Positions 8,259 through 17,257 of a stretch of 50,971 nt of DNA are shown here, in pieces. Location of the stretch: assembly GCA_020631405.1 (NCBI GenBank), contig JAHDHH010000027.1, positions 1 through 50,971 of the forward strand, in the 5' to 3' direction. Position numbers and translations under genes: made by a program. The stretch is from Saprospiraceae bacterium (lineage in GTDB: Bacteria; Bacteroidota; Bacteroidia; Chitinophagales; Saprospiraceae). Positions within the stretch are counted from its first letter, which is position 1; each line of letters opens with the position of its first letter. The notes beneath the pieces were generated by a model that worked only from the letters and a program-made list of their open reading frames with translations, was not told the origin of the DNA and searched no databases.

Positions 8259-11105
8259 ATGAGCTATCTTAACCAAAGAATGATGAAGAGAATACTGCTA
8301 ACACTATTTGTATTTGGGATGTTAACGCATGTTTCATACTCTCAACTAGAAATAAAAGGCCTAGTAACAGACGCTGAATTAAAAGATCCAATTATTGGAG
8401 CTACAGTAATTATAGCAGGCACGACCTCAGGAACCACTACTGATTGGGACGGTACGTTTACACTTAGTGTAGAGTCGCTTCCGGTTGATATCGAAGTATC
8501 ATACATTGGCTACGAAAACAAAATGGTTTCTGTAGTCGACGACCAAAGAGTCAACGTCTCGCTATCTGAAAATGCAGTGGTGATAGAAGGTGTCGAGGTT
8601 AAGGCTTCAAGAATTTCAGAAAAACAAAAAGAATCACCTCTTACGATAGAGGCTTTAGACATTATCGCAATTAAAGAGACCCCTTCTGCTGATTTTTATG
8701 ACGGCCTAGGAGCACTAAAAGGGGTTGACTTGACTGCTGCTAGTCTAGGATTCAAGGTAATAAACACAAGGGGGTTCAATAGTACAAGTCCTGTAAGATC
8801 ATTACAAATCATTGATGGTGTGGATAATCAAGCACCTGGTCTTAACTTCTCCCTTGGAAACTTTCTTGGCTCATCAGAACTTGATATCAACAAGGTTGAG
8901 ATTGTAGTCGGAGCAAGTTCCGCTTTCTATGGACCCAATGCTTTCAATGGCGTTATCAGTATGGAAACTAAAGATCCATTTTTTCATGATGGGCTATCTG
9001 CAACCATAAGAGTTGCTGAAAGAAACATGCTCAAAGGGGCTATAAGGTGGGCTGACAAATTCCAAAACAAGGATGGTAAAGATAGATTCGCTTATAAGCT
9101 TAATTTAGAGATGCTGAGGGCAGATGACTGGGTAGCAGATAACTATGATCCCGTTGATGGAAGTGATGTCGAATCTAGTAATCCAGGCAGGTACGATGCA
9201 GTAAATGTCTATGGAGACGAATACCAAAGTGGCAATGACTTCACTTCTATTGCCTTATCAGATTTGAATGTTGGTCTTAGGTCTTGGTATAGGACTGGAT
9301 ATAAAGAGGAAGATTTAGTGGATTACAACACCAAAAACTTCAAGGCAAACGCTGCCTTACATTATAGATTAAAGCCAAACCTAGCTGAACAGTCTCCAGA
9401 GCTGATTTTAAGTGGAAACTTTGGATCAGGAACAACTGTATATCAAGGTGACAATAGATTTAGTCTTAGAGGAATTACCTTTTTACAGAATAGACTAGAA
9501 CTCAGAAAAGCTAACAAATACTTTTTAAGAGCATATACAACTCGTACTGGAGCAGGAGATAGTTATGACCCATACTTCACTGCACAAGAATTACAAAGAG
9601 CCGCAAAGTCCAACTCTGAGTGGTCTGTAGATTATACAAAGTATTGGACGGATAACATAGCATTTCAAATGCAAGACCTAGGCTATCCTCAACTCAGTGT
9701 AATCTTCGATCCTGAAACTGGAGTACTTATTACTGACTTCGACGTTGATGGGGCTAACCAGTGGTTAGTGGATAACAACAATTTGCTTACCCAGTGGCAC
9801 TCAGAAGCAGAGGCTTTTGCCAATGAAGGAGCCCATGGAGGGTCTTTTGCAGTTCCGTTCTTCGAACCTGGGACAGAGAGATTCAATCAAGAATTCGAAA
9901 GAATCACTAGCACATTAAGAGATCCTAATTCGGATGAAGGTGGTACTAAGTTTTTTGACAACTCCTCACTCTATCACGTCCATGGGGAATATATTTTCAC
10001 CCCATCTTGGACTAATAAAATTACTGTAGGATCAAATGCAAGATTGTACAATCCTATATCAAAAGGTACAGTATTTTCTGATACTTCTGGTGTGAAAATT
10101 ACCAATTTTGAATTTGGAGTATATGGAGGAATTGAAAAGTCATTTGCTGACAACAAATTGAAAGCTACAGCCACTTTGAGAATGGACAAAAATCAAAATT
10201 TTGATTTGCTATTCTCTCCAGCTGCGTCACTAGTGTATACGCCTAGTGAGAATAACTTCTTGAGAGTGTCATTCTCCTCAGCAATAAGAAACCCTACCCT
10301 CACAGATCAATTTTTACAATTGGACGTAGGTCCAGCAACACTATCTGGAAACATCAATGGTGTAGACGGATTACTCAGCATAGATAATCTCCGAAAGTAC
10401 TTTGCCAATCCGAACCCAGCAATCTTAGACAGTACATTCAGTATAGCGCCAATTAGACCAGAAAATGTCAAGTCATTTGAATTGGGTTATAGAACTACCT
10501 TATTCGAAAAGCTCTATACAGATGTAAGTTACTACTACAGTATCTATGACAATTTCATCGGCTATCAAATTGGAGCAGACTTCGAACCAGACGCTACAGG
10601 AAATGGTATAAGCAAATTGGACATATTCAGATTTTCTGCCAACTCTACAGAGCAAGTCATTACTCAAGGAGCCTCAATCGGTCTAAACTACTACGTAGCA
10701 AAAAATTATTCACTCAATGGTAATTACTCATGGAACAACCTATTAAAAACCAATGAGGACGACCCAATTATACCAGCATTTAACACCCCTGAACATAAGT
10801 TTAATTTAGGGTTCAGTGGACGTAATCTCAGTATGAACGTTGGTTCTAATAAGATCAGAAACATCGGATTTAACGTGAATTATAAATGGATTGAGGGTTT
10901 CCTATTTGAAGGTTCTCCTCAGTTTACTGGGTTTATTCCTACATACGACATGCTGGATGCTCAAGTGAATGTTCTATTTTCAAAATATGATACAACAGTA
11001 AAGGTTGGAGCAAGTAATGTGTTGAACAATCAAAGTTTCCAGACATATGGTGGTCCAAGAATTGGACGACTTGCCTATATTGCCTTAACATATCAACCGC
11101 AATAA
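8259..11105 (+). CDS. TonB-dependent outer-membrane receptor, carboxypeptidase-regulatory-like N-terminus
   Basis: Imports a large substrate across the outer membrane using TonB/ExbBD energy. A signal peptide ends near VSYSQ (about residue 29). A carboxypeptidase-regulatory-like domain follows (about 31-110, with the DPIIGATVIIAGTTSGTTTDWDG pattern), then a plug (about 115-245; GFNSTSP, IDGVDNQ, VEIVVGASSAFYGPNAFNGVI), then a large beta-barrel to residue 948 ending in an aromatic-rich strand. There is no SusD gene beside it, so it is not a typical SusCD glycan pair. Met8 (8280) or Met9 would give a more compact signal peptide than the ATG at 8259. It is followed by two T9SS-secreted hydrolase-fold proteins, suggesting a shared substrate (inference). 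The ligand is unknown. Confidence 0.9.
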   Translation: MSYLNQRMMKRILLTLFVFGMLTHVSYSQLEIKGLVTDAELKDPIIGATVIIAGTTSGTTTDWDGTFTLSVESLPVDIEVSYIGYENKMVSVVDDQRVNVSLSENAVVIEGVEVKASRISEKQKESPLTIEALDIIAIKETPSADFYDGLGALKGVDLTAASLGFKVINTRGFNSTSPVRSLQIIDGVDNQAPGLNFSLGNFLGSSELDINKVEIVVGASSAFYGPNAFNGVISMETKDPFFHDGLSATIRVAERNMLKGAIRWADKFQNKDGKDRFAYKLNLEMLRADDWVADNYDPVDGSDVESSNPGRYDAVNVYGDEYQSGNDFTSIALSDLNVGLRSWYRTGYKEEDLVDYNTKNFKANAALHYRLKPNLAEQSPELILSGNFGSGTTVYQGDNRFSLRGITFLQNRLELRKANKYFLRAYTTRTGAGDSYDPYFTAQELQRAAKSNSEWSVDYTKYWTDNIAFQMQDLGYPQLSVIFDPETGVLITDFDVDGANQWLVDNNNLLTQWHSEAEAFANEGAHGGSFAVPFFEPGTERFNQEFERITSTLRDPNSDEGGTKFFDNSSLYHVHGEYIFTPSWTNKITVGSNARLYNPISKGTVFSDTSGVKITNFEFGVYGGIEKSFADNKLKATATLRMDKNQNFDLLFSPAASLVYTPSENNFLRVSFSSAIRNPTLTDQFLQLDVGPATLSGNINGVDGLLSIDNLRKYFANPNPAILDSTFSIAPIRPENVKSFELGYRTTLFEKLYTDVSYYYSIYDNFIGYQIGADFEPDATGNGISKLDIFRFSANSTEQVITQGASIGLNYYVAKNYSLNGNYSWNNLLKTNEDDPIIPAFNTPEHKFNLGFSGRNLSMNVGSNKIRNIGFNVNYKWIEGFLFEGSPQFTGFIPTYDMLDAQVNVLFSKYDTTVKVGASNVLNNQSFQTYGGPRIGRLAYIALTYQPQ

Positions 11106-11147
11106 CTAATTTTAAACACAATATTTATTTATCAAACTAATTGATCT

Positions 11148-12791
11148 ATGAAACAAAATTTTACATACTTAATGTTTTCATTGCTATTCTTAGCTGTAGC
11201 TGCGACAAACTCGACAGCACAAAAAAGATATGTCGATGATGTATTTGATGAAGTATCAGTAACTGCTGACGTTACATACGGAGTCAACGCTACTCTTCTT
11301 TACTTGCCTGTAGTGGGTGAGCTAGTTCCAGAAGAGCTAAAAATGGATATTTATGAGCCTGTTGGAGATGATGTGACTGATAGACCAGTTGTATTAGTGT
11401 TCCATACTGGAAACTTTTTACCACCAGTAACTAACTCACAAATTGCAGGACAGAGAGTTGATAGCTCATCTGTTGAAATCTGTAAAAGACTTGCAAGAAA
11501 AGGATATGTCGCTGCTAGTGTTAGCTACAGATTAGGATGGAATCCACTTGCAGAGTCACAACCAGAAAGAGCTCTTGGACTAATTCAAGCAGCATACAGA
11601 GGTGTACAAGATGGTCTTACTGCAGTAAGATACCTTAAAACGACTATCGCTGCAGGTAACCAATACGGAATAGATGGTGATAAGATTGTTGCTTTCGGAA
11701 CAGGAACTGGTGGTTACATCACTCTTGGAATGGCATCTCTTGACGAATATGGTGAGATTATCAATACTACAAATGGTCCAGGTAAATTCTTACTTGATGC
11801 CAATGGAGACGGCGTACCAGAAACTCCGATGGTAGTTGAAGCTTTCCATGGTGACATTGAAGGTAAGGTAGAGACAGTAGTTCCAGCAGACGGATTTGGA
11901 CTTATGGCTGGATGGGTAAGTAATATGCCTAACCATGTTGACGAAAGTTCTGAATTTGCAATGTCTGTAAATATTGGTGGAGCTTGTGGAGACCTTTCTT
12001 GGATTGATGAAAACACAAAACCTATTGTAACAGTACAATCTCCTTTTGATATTTTTGCTCCTTATGGCGACGCAGTGTTAGTTGTACCTACAACTAATGA
12101 CCCTATCGTTCAGGTACAAGGAGGAAGCATTATCATCCCTGCTAACTTAGCTGCAGGAAATCAATCATTTGCTGATGAAAACTTCAACGACGACGCAACT
12201 GATAGAGCTATTGCTAACTCAGCTATTGCTGGACATGATTACTTTGAAGGGCTGTATCCTTTCATTAGAGAGCCTAACTCTGCTGGCATTCCTGAAGGTA
12301 TCGTAATCAATTGGTGGGACCCTGAAGCTATTGCTCCTGGACTACAAGGAATGGGACTTGCTTGGAATGCACTACCTCACCCTAATGGAGGGACTTACCA
12401 TGATCAAGGATTAGTACTCAATGAAGGGATGTCTGCTGAAAAAGCTAGAGCTAACTTAGATGAGTTAATGCCTTACGTACTACCTAGAATGTGTGCGACA
12501 CTAGGCTTAGGAGACTGTTTGACGTCGTCTACCGAAGATGAGATTCTTGCTGATGCTCAAGTAGAAGTAAGCCCTAACCCTACATCTGGATTATTCACTG
12601 TAAGTTTAGGAAGCGAAACAACAATAGAAGCGCTTAGAATTAGTGATCTACAGGGAAAAGAAGTATTCAGAGCTAATAACTTGAATACAACTGCTCAACA
12701 AGTGGACGCATCAAACTTAACTGCTGGAATGTACATTCTTCAATTGAAGGTTGAGGGTGGTATTGCAACAACAAAAATTACTATCGAGTAA
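11148..12791 (+). CDS. T9SS-exported alpha/beta-hydrolase-fold protein (paralogue 1)
   Basis: A signal peptide (1-24, ending NSTAQ) leads to an esterase-like alpha/beta-hydrolase region (about 45-455). A T9SS type A sorting domain follows (about 472-547: VSPNPTSGLF, then GMYILQL). The oxyanion-type loop is HTGN (86-89). The nucleophile elbow is GTGTGGY (184-190), without a Ser: depending on register the nucleophile position is Gly186 or Thr187. D301 (SPFDIFAPY) and H418 (GGTYHDQ) could be the acid and base. It is probably secreted through Sec and then T9SS to the cell surface or medium. The next gene is a clear paralogue, indicating tandem duplication. A strong terminator at 12826-12857 separates them. 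Whether it is catalytic is uncertain. Confidence 0.8.
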   Translation: MKQNFTYLMFSLLFLAVAATNSTAQKRYVDDVFDEVSVTADVTYGVNATLLYLPVVGELVPEELKMDIYEPVGDDVTDRPVVLVFHTGNFLPPVTNSQIAGQRVDSSSVEICKRLARKGYVAASVSYRLGWNPLAESQPERALGLIQAAYRGVQDGLTAVRYLKTTIAAGNQYGIDGDKIVAFGTGTGGYITLGMASLDEYGEIINTTNGPGKFLLDANGDGVPETPMVVEAFHGDIEGKVETVVPADGFGLMAGWVSNMPNHVDESSEFAMSVNIGGACGDLSWIDENTKPIVTVQSPFDIFAPYGDAVLVVPTTNDPIVQVQGGSIIIPANLAAGNQSFADENFNDDATDRAIANSAIAGHDYFEGLYPFIREPNSAGIPEGIVINWWDPEAIAPGLQGMGLAWNALPHPNGGTYHDQGLVLNEGMSAEKARANLDELMPYVLPRMCATLGLGDCLTSSTEDEILADAQVEVSPNPTSGLFTVSLGSETTIEALRISDLQGKEVFRANNLNTTAQQVDASNLTAGMYILQLKVEGGIATTKITIE

Positions 12792-12825
12792 GCTTATACT
12801 AAGTAGCAAAACGATTAACTTTTTA

Positions 12826-12857
12826 GGCAGTGGACATATGTTCACTGCCTTTTTTTT
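12826..12857 (+). terminator. Rho-independent terminator after hydrolase paralogue 1
   Basis: An inverted repeat, GGCAGTGGA with TTCACTGCC (one G-T wobble), closes a six-base loop CATATG and is followed by eight T. It lies 34 bases after the stop at 12791 and ahead of the start at 12902, so the two paralogues are probably separate transcripts. Confidence 0.85.
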
Positions 12858-12901
12858 AGCACAAATCATTTTTTCGTATCTTATACTTAAATATCGGTGT
12901 T

Positions 12902-14524
12902 ATGAGAGCAACTATCATACTATTCTGCCTTGTCAGCTTAACCACTACATCCTATACACAAGTGAGATACCTAGACAAGGTCATAGACGATATTGGCACC
13001 ATTGAAAATATAGAATATGGGATTAATCTAACTGCTTTGTATCTGCCAATTACCGGCAGTATGATGGAGGACAGTCTACTTCTTGACCTGTATTACCCCA
13101 ACAACGATACTACCAGTTCAAGACCACTTGTATTAGTCATGCATGATGGGAATATGCTTCCTCCTATTTACAATAATCAAATATATGGGACAAAGCAAGA
13201 TAGTTCGGCAGTACACATTTGTAAAGAACTTGCTCATCGTGGTTATGTGGCTGCGAGTATTGACTACCGACTGGGTTGGGATCCATTAGCAGTCGATCAA
13301 GAGTCAAGAATGACGACTTACATTCAAGCACTTTATCGATCTGTCCAAGATGGTTTGACCTGTATAAGATTTTTTAAGGACCAAGCTCTAAATGGCAATA
13401 CTTACGGCATTGATACAACCAAAATTGCAGCGATAGGTTTAGGGTCAGCAGGCTATACCGTCAATGCAATGTGCAGCCTTACAGACCTAGAAGACTTACT
13501 AGCTACCGAAGATCCACCAAACAAATTCGATATTCTTAGTGGGGATACAATTCTCCAAGCAATTAACATTGACGTTATGGGTGATCTTGAGAGCAAGATA
13601 GATGGTCGTATTTATATTGACTTAGCTGGTTGGGTAACTACCAATTTAGCTAATCACATCAACTATTCCTCTGAATTTAATCTTGGAATTAACATTGGTG
13701 GTGGCATTGGAGATATTGCTTGGATAGATGATGGAGACACCCCAATAATCTCTATACAATCACCAGGAGATATGATTACTCCATATACTGAAGATCTGAT
13801 AATATCTAATGAAGATCTCGTAATCAAAGTGCAAGGCAGTTTTAATATTGCTTTCAAACAAGATTCACTTGGTAACAACCAAATATTCTCCCTTGTAGAT
13901 TTTGATGAAGATGATGCTACAAACCTAGCAAAAACTAATTCCCTCATCGCAGGTCATGACTATATAGAGGGGCTTTATCCCTTTATCAGAGAATCTAACA
14001 CCTTTGGCAATGATGAAGGCGTTGCACTCCACTGGTGGGATCCATATACAGAAGTAACATTAATAGGACAAACTTCTTCGATTCCACTCATTGAACTTCC
14101 TCACCCTCTAGGTGGAACATTTCATGAGCAAGGCATCAAGCAAAACGAAGGAATGTCTTCGGAGAAGGCCAAACTTAATATCAATGAGGTATTTAGTTAT
14201 ATTCTTCCTAGAATGTGCTTGGCTCTTGGCTTAGATGATTGTGTCACTAATGAAACAAGTAAAATAGAAGATGAGTCAAACTTACAAAAGCTGTCAATAG
14301 CTCCTAACCCCTCTTCTCAATACATCATGATTTCTACCAAGGAAGGAATCATATCAAATATCATTGTCACTAAGATAAATGGGCAAACTGTTGAGCAAAT
14401 TCAGGAGGTCAGAAGTAATCAGTACCATTACAACACCAGCTATCTTGATGATGGCCGCTATATTGTGACTGTCAGCATTGACAGCGGTCAGACATTATCC
14501 ACTTTAATTATTGTTTCACACTAA
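12902..14524 (+). CDS. T9SS-exported alpha/beta-hydrolase-fold protein (paralogue 2)
   Basis: A 540-aa paralogue of the preceding gene with collinear motifs: signal peptide 1-20 (TTTSYTQ), oxyanion loop HDGN (81-84), elbow GLGSAGY (179-185), possible acid D290 (SPGDMITPY), possible base H408 (GGTFHEQ), and a T9SS type A sorting domain from about 464 (LSIAPNPSSQY). Here Ser182 occupies the place of Thr187 in paralogue 1, but the first small residue of GxSxG is Leu, so the elbow is again atypical. HICKELAHRGYVAAS, YRLGW, GHDY-EGLYPFIRE and GMSSEKAK are shared almost word for word with paralogue 1, so the duplication is plain. The substrate is unknown; it is exported to the surface or medium. 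Confidence 0.8.
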   Translation: MRATIILFCLVSLTTTSYTQVRYLDKVIDDIGTIENIEYGINLTALYLPITGSMMEDSLLLDLYYPNNDTTSSRPLVLVMHDGNMLPPIYNNQIYGTKQDSSAVHICKELAHRGYVAASIDYRLGWDPLAVDQESRMTTYIQALYRSVQDGLTCIRFFKDQALNGNTYGIDTTKIAAIGLGSAGYTVNAMCSLTDLEDLLATEDPPNKFDILSGDTILQAINIDVMGDLESKIDGRIYIDLAGWVTTNLANHINYSSEFNLGINIGGGIGDIAWIDDGDTPIISIQSPGDMITPYTEDLIISNEDLVIKVQGSFNIAFKQDSLGNNQIFSLVDFDEDDATNLAKTNSLIAGHDYIEGLYPFIRESNTFGNDEGVALHWWDPYTEVTLIGQTSSIPLIELPHPLGGTFHEQGIKQNEGMSSEKAKLNINEVFSYILPRMCLALGLDDCVTNETSKIEDESNLQKLSIAPNPSSQYIMISTKEGIISNIIVTKINGQTVEQIQEVRSNQYHYNTSYLDDGRYIVTVSIDSGQTLSTLIIVSH

Positions 14525-14527
14525 AGC

Positions 14528-14559
14528 AGTCATAATGCACTAGCTATAATGTTATGACT
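14528..14559. terminator. Weak hairpin between convergent genes
   Basis: AGTCATAA and TTATGACT form an eight-base inverted repeat with a 16-base loop, overlapping the last codons of the minus-strand OmpA-family gene. There is no long T-run, so it is only a possible bidirectional terminator. Confidence 0.25.
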
Positions 14560-16442
14560 TTAAAGCTTGTCCGCCTATTTGTCTGATGCTCCTCTTCTTC
14601 GCAATCATCACAACTACAATTTTCTGTTGGACTAGACTCCCCATATCCTTTACTTAGCAACCTACTAGATGAGATACCTATGTCCGTAAGATAGCTAGTT
14701 GCAGAAGCAGCTCTCTTCTCTGATAGTTGCAAGTTATAATCATCATCTCCTCTACAATCAGTATGCGAACCCAGTTCGATAACGATCGTAGGATTCTCTT
14801 TGAGTAAGCGACCAAGTTGATTAAGAGAAGGTTTGGCATCATCACGGATATCCCATTTGTCAAAATCATAGTAGATATCATCTAATACTATTTCTTTACC
14901 TACTTCTATTTGATTCAAGTAGACTGTACGATTGATAGTAGTGTCCCTATCTAATTTTTCTGCATCAGGTAGACTAAGAGCAACAACCTGAGTGAAATAA
15001 CCCTGCTTTGTAACCTGAATCTCTATGCTACCACTGACATCCATTTCTTTAATGTAACGTCCCTTAGTATCAGACGTATTGGTCAAGAATACACTACCCT
15101 CTTTGGTCATAGCAATATTAGCAGGTAATGCTTCTTTGGTTTGTTCATCTCTCGTAGACACAGAGAGATAGACTGTGTAGTCTCTTGTATCTGTAGCAAT
15201 AGTATCTATTGATTCCTCGACCAAAAGTTCGTCGATATCCCAAATGTCGTCAAGACCTTTGCCTCCTGCTCGATTGGAAGACACTAATGTCTTACTTAGG
15301 ACTCTTCCAATTGGCTCAGATTGTACTTTCAATAATCCAAAATCATCTGCTCCGCTATTATATGGAGGATCAAGTAGGACAGGCTTCTCCCAGTATCCTT
15401 CACTATTGACATAAGTCTTGTAAATATCAAGCTTACCATAGCCTGGAAACCTATCACTTGAAAAGTACAATGTATCCTCATCAATAGTTGGAAATTTTTC
15501 ATTGTATGGTCCTGATATATCACTTGGCATCAACTCGGGTAATGACCAAGTACTTCCAACCTGTCTACTAAAATATAACTGATGATTTCCATCGGGGTTT
15601 GCAGAAAAGATCAAGACACTATCCGCATCGAGGTACGCTGGGTGTCCCACATTCACTTCTTCTGTGAAAAAAAGAATAGGCTGAGGCTCTCTCCATTGAC
15701 CTAACACACGTTTGCTTTGGTATATTCTACAATGAGAGTCTCTCTCATCCATCTCCACACATCTTGTAAAGTATATTTGATCATAGGTATTGTTAAAACA
15801 AGCTACCGCATCAGCATATTCACTGTTGATGGGATAATCAAATAAGAATGGGTTACTAGTTCTACTATTTACCAAGTACAGGCTCGAATTAATTCTTCCA
15901 TTGTAAGTATTAATCATATCTGATCCTCCTTCCCTATCTGAAGAAAATAATACATAATTTGATTCAAACTTCACCGGAGAAAAATCACTATCCGTTGACG
16001 AATAAGGTGATACTCTGATGTCATAGTTAGTCTTGTCATAATTAAGGTTATCTAGATAACCGACCTGGTTTAGGTAATTTTGATCTGAAGTAAGTCTATG
16101 TAGCTTTTTGAAGATGGCCTTTGCTGCCTTTATACTATCATTGGCCATTGCGAGTTTTCCCAAATTGAGCAAGCCATCATTGGTATCATTAATCTGATAA
16201 GCAATAGCAAACCAATCTAGCGCCTTTGATAGGTCATTGATGGCTTCATATGACTTTGCTGCACGATTCGCTAAGTAATACTGTTGATCAACGTTTACAG
16301 CCTTTTCATACTCTTCCTCATAGAGCTCAGCGGCCTTTTTGTAGTGTTTCAGTTCGTATGCCATATCACCTGTCTTAATGTTCAACGCAAGCGAACAATT
16401 CATTAAGCTAATAAGCACTAAAAACATTACAAAATTTCTCAT
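14544..16442 (-). CDS. PorE-like OmpA-family protein (TPR, beta-propeller, CRD, OmpA C-terminal)
   Basis: The domain order matches that described for the T9SS-associated protein PorE. TPR-like helices span about 22-130. A PD40/WD40-like propeller spans about 140-410, with repeats such as VLFSSDREGGSD, LIFSANPDGN and LYFSSDRFPGYGKLDIY. A carboxypeptidase-regulatory-like beta domain spans about 420-510. An OmpA peptidoglycan-binding domain spans about 518-632, with DDIYYDFDKWDIR and the peptidoglycan-contacting D562 and R577. An acidic, Cys-containing insert (CSCDDCEEEE, about 609-618) lies in the last part. The N-terminus is hydrophobic; LMNC at 13-16 is a poor lipobox, so lipidation is unclear. 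Bacteroidota carry many such paralogues, so a T9SS role is an inference helped by several T9SS cargos nearby. A near-consensus -7 box (TATATTTC) lies at 16472-16479. Confidence 0.8.
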   Translation of the reverse strand: MRNFVMFLVLISLMNCSLALNIKTGDMAYELKHYKKAAELYEEEYEKAVNVDQQYYLANRAAKSYEAINDLSKALDWFAIAYQINDTNDGLLNLGKLAMANDSIKAAKAIFKKLHRLTSDQNYLNQVGYLDNLNYDKTNYDIRVSPYSSTDSDFSPVKFESNYVLFSSDREGGSDMINTYNGRINSSLYLVNSRTSNPFLFDYPINSEYADAVACFNNTYDQIYFTRCVEMDERDSHCRIYQSKRVLGQWREPQPILFFTEEVNVGHPAYLDADSVLIFSANPDGNHQLYFSRQVGSTWSLPELMPSDISGPYNEKFPTIDEDTLYFSSDRFPGYGKLDIYKTYVNSEGYWEKPVLLDPPYNSGADDFGLLKVQSEPIGRVLSKTLVSSNRAGGKGLDDIWDIDELLVEESIDTIATDTRDYTVYLSVSTRDEQTKEALPANIAMTKEGSVFLTNTSDTKGRYIKEMDVSGSIEIQVTKQGYFTQVVALSLPDAEKLDRDTTINRTVYLNQIEVGKEIVLDDIYYDFDKWDIRDDAKPSLNQLGRLLKENPTIVIELGSHTDCRGDDDYNLQLSEKRAASATSYLTDIGISSSRLLSKGYGESSPTENCSCDDCEEEEHQTNRRTSFKVITL

Positions 16443-16678
16443 TCTCTAAAGTAACGAATACACTTTATATTGAAATATACAAAATCAACCCTATTTTAAA
16501 ATGATTGCAATTTGTAAGTCTAATTACGTATATTAGAATATGTGAATAGGTTTTAAAAGAATTCATACCGCATTTAATGGAATTGTCACTCAACTAAATT
16601 GAGGTCCCATCACTGATGTCTAGATTCTATGATTAGAATAGTTCAACTTCCTATTAATAATCAAAAAATAATCGCTGT

Positions 16679-17248
16679 ATGCAAAGCGCTAAAAAGGTCA
16701 AATCGCATATTAATGAAGAGTGGGTTGATGTCATTACTTCTGTACCGACGAGACACTATATTTACCAAGTGTCTAATTATGGGAGGATAAAGAGTATTAA
16801 TCCAACAACAGGAAACGAGACTATAATCGCCGGATCCAAAGGCAGGAAAGGGTTTATTAAACTGAACCTAAAACTTAAAGAAGGCAAGCGAGAAGGATTC
16901 TACATCCATCAAATTGTTGCTAACCATTTTCTAGAAAAAGAAGAAGACCAAAAATTTATTATTCACAAAGACAACAACAAAGGGAATAACCACTATTCTA
17001 ACCTTGAATGGAAGACTAGAGAAGGCCTCAATGCTTGGATGCATGAAATTGGTATATTCAAGGATCGTGTCCCTACACTTGGCTCTCATGTTAAGCTAAA
17101 TGAAGCAAAAGTTTCCCTACTCAAGAAGAGAATTTTGCAAGGTAAGACTAAGCGACGTATCCTCGCCAAACAATTTAACATCTCCTATACACAACTCAAA
17201 AGAATAGAATCAGGTGAAAACTGGGGTCATGTCAAACCAAAAGAGTAA
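16679..17248 (+). CDS. Free-standing NUMOD4-HNH endonuclease with C-terminal helix-turn-helix
   Basis: NUMOD4 spans about 13-60 (EEWVDVI, then YQVSNYGRIKSI). An HNH_3-type nuclease motif follows, with H77 (YIHQIVANHF), H96 (IIHKDNNKGNN) and N108 in NLEW. A helix-turn-helix spans about 140-182 (LNEAKVSLLKK, LAKQFNISYTQLKRI, ESGENW). This is the layout of phage and homing-type HNH endonucleases, and all key residues appear intact. It is a single gene in its own 236-bp upstream gap, not inside an intron or another ORF, and no phage genes surround it. It may be a selfish homing element or a domesticated nuclease. It converges with the broken ASPIC/UnbV gene, 9 bp between stops. Confidence 0.82.
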   Translation: MQSAKKVKSHINEEWVDVITSVPTRHYIYQVSNYGRIKSINPTTGNETIIAGSKGRKGFIKLNLKLKEGKREGFYIHQIVANHFLEKEEDQKFIIHKDNNKGNNHYSNLEWKTREGLNAWMHEIGIFKDRVPTLGSHVKLNEAKVSLLKKRILQGKTKRRILAKQFNISYTQLKRIESGENWGHVKPKE

Positions 17249-17257
17249 CTATTATCT

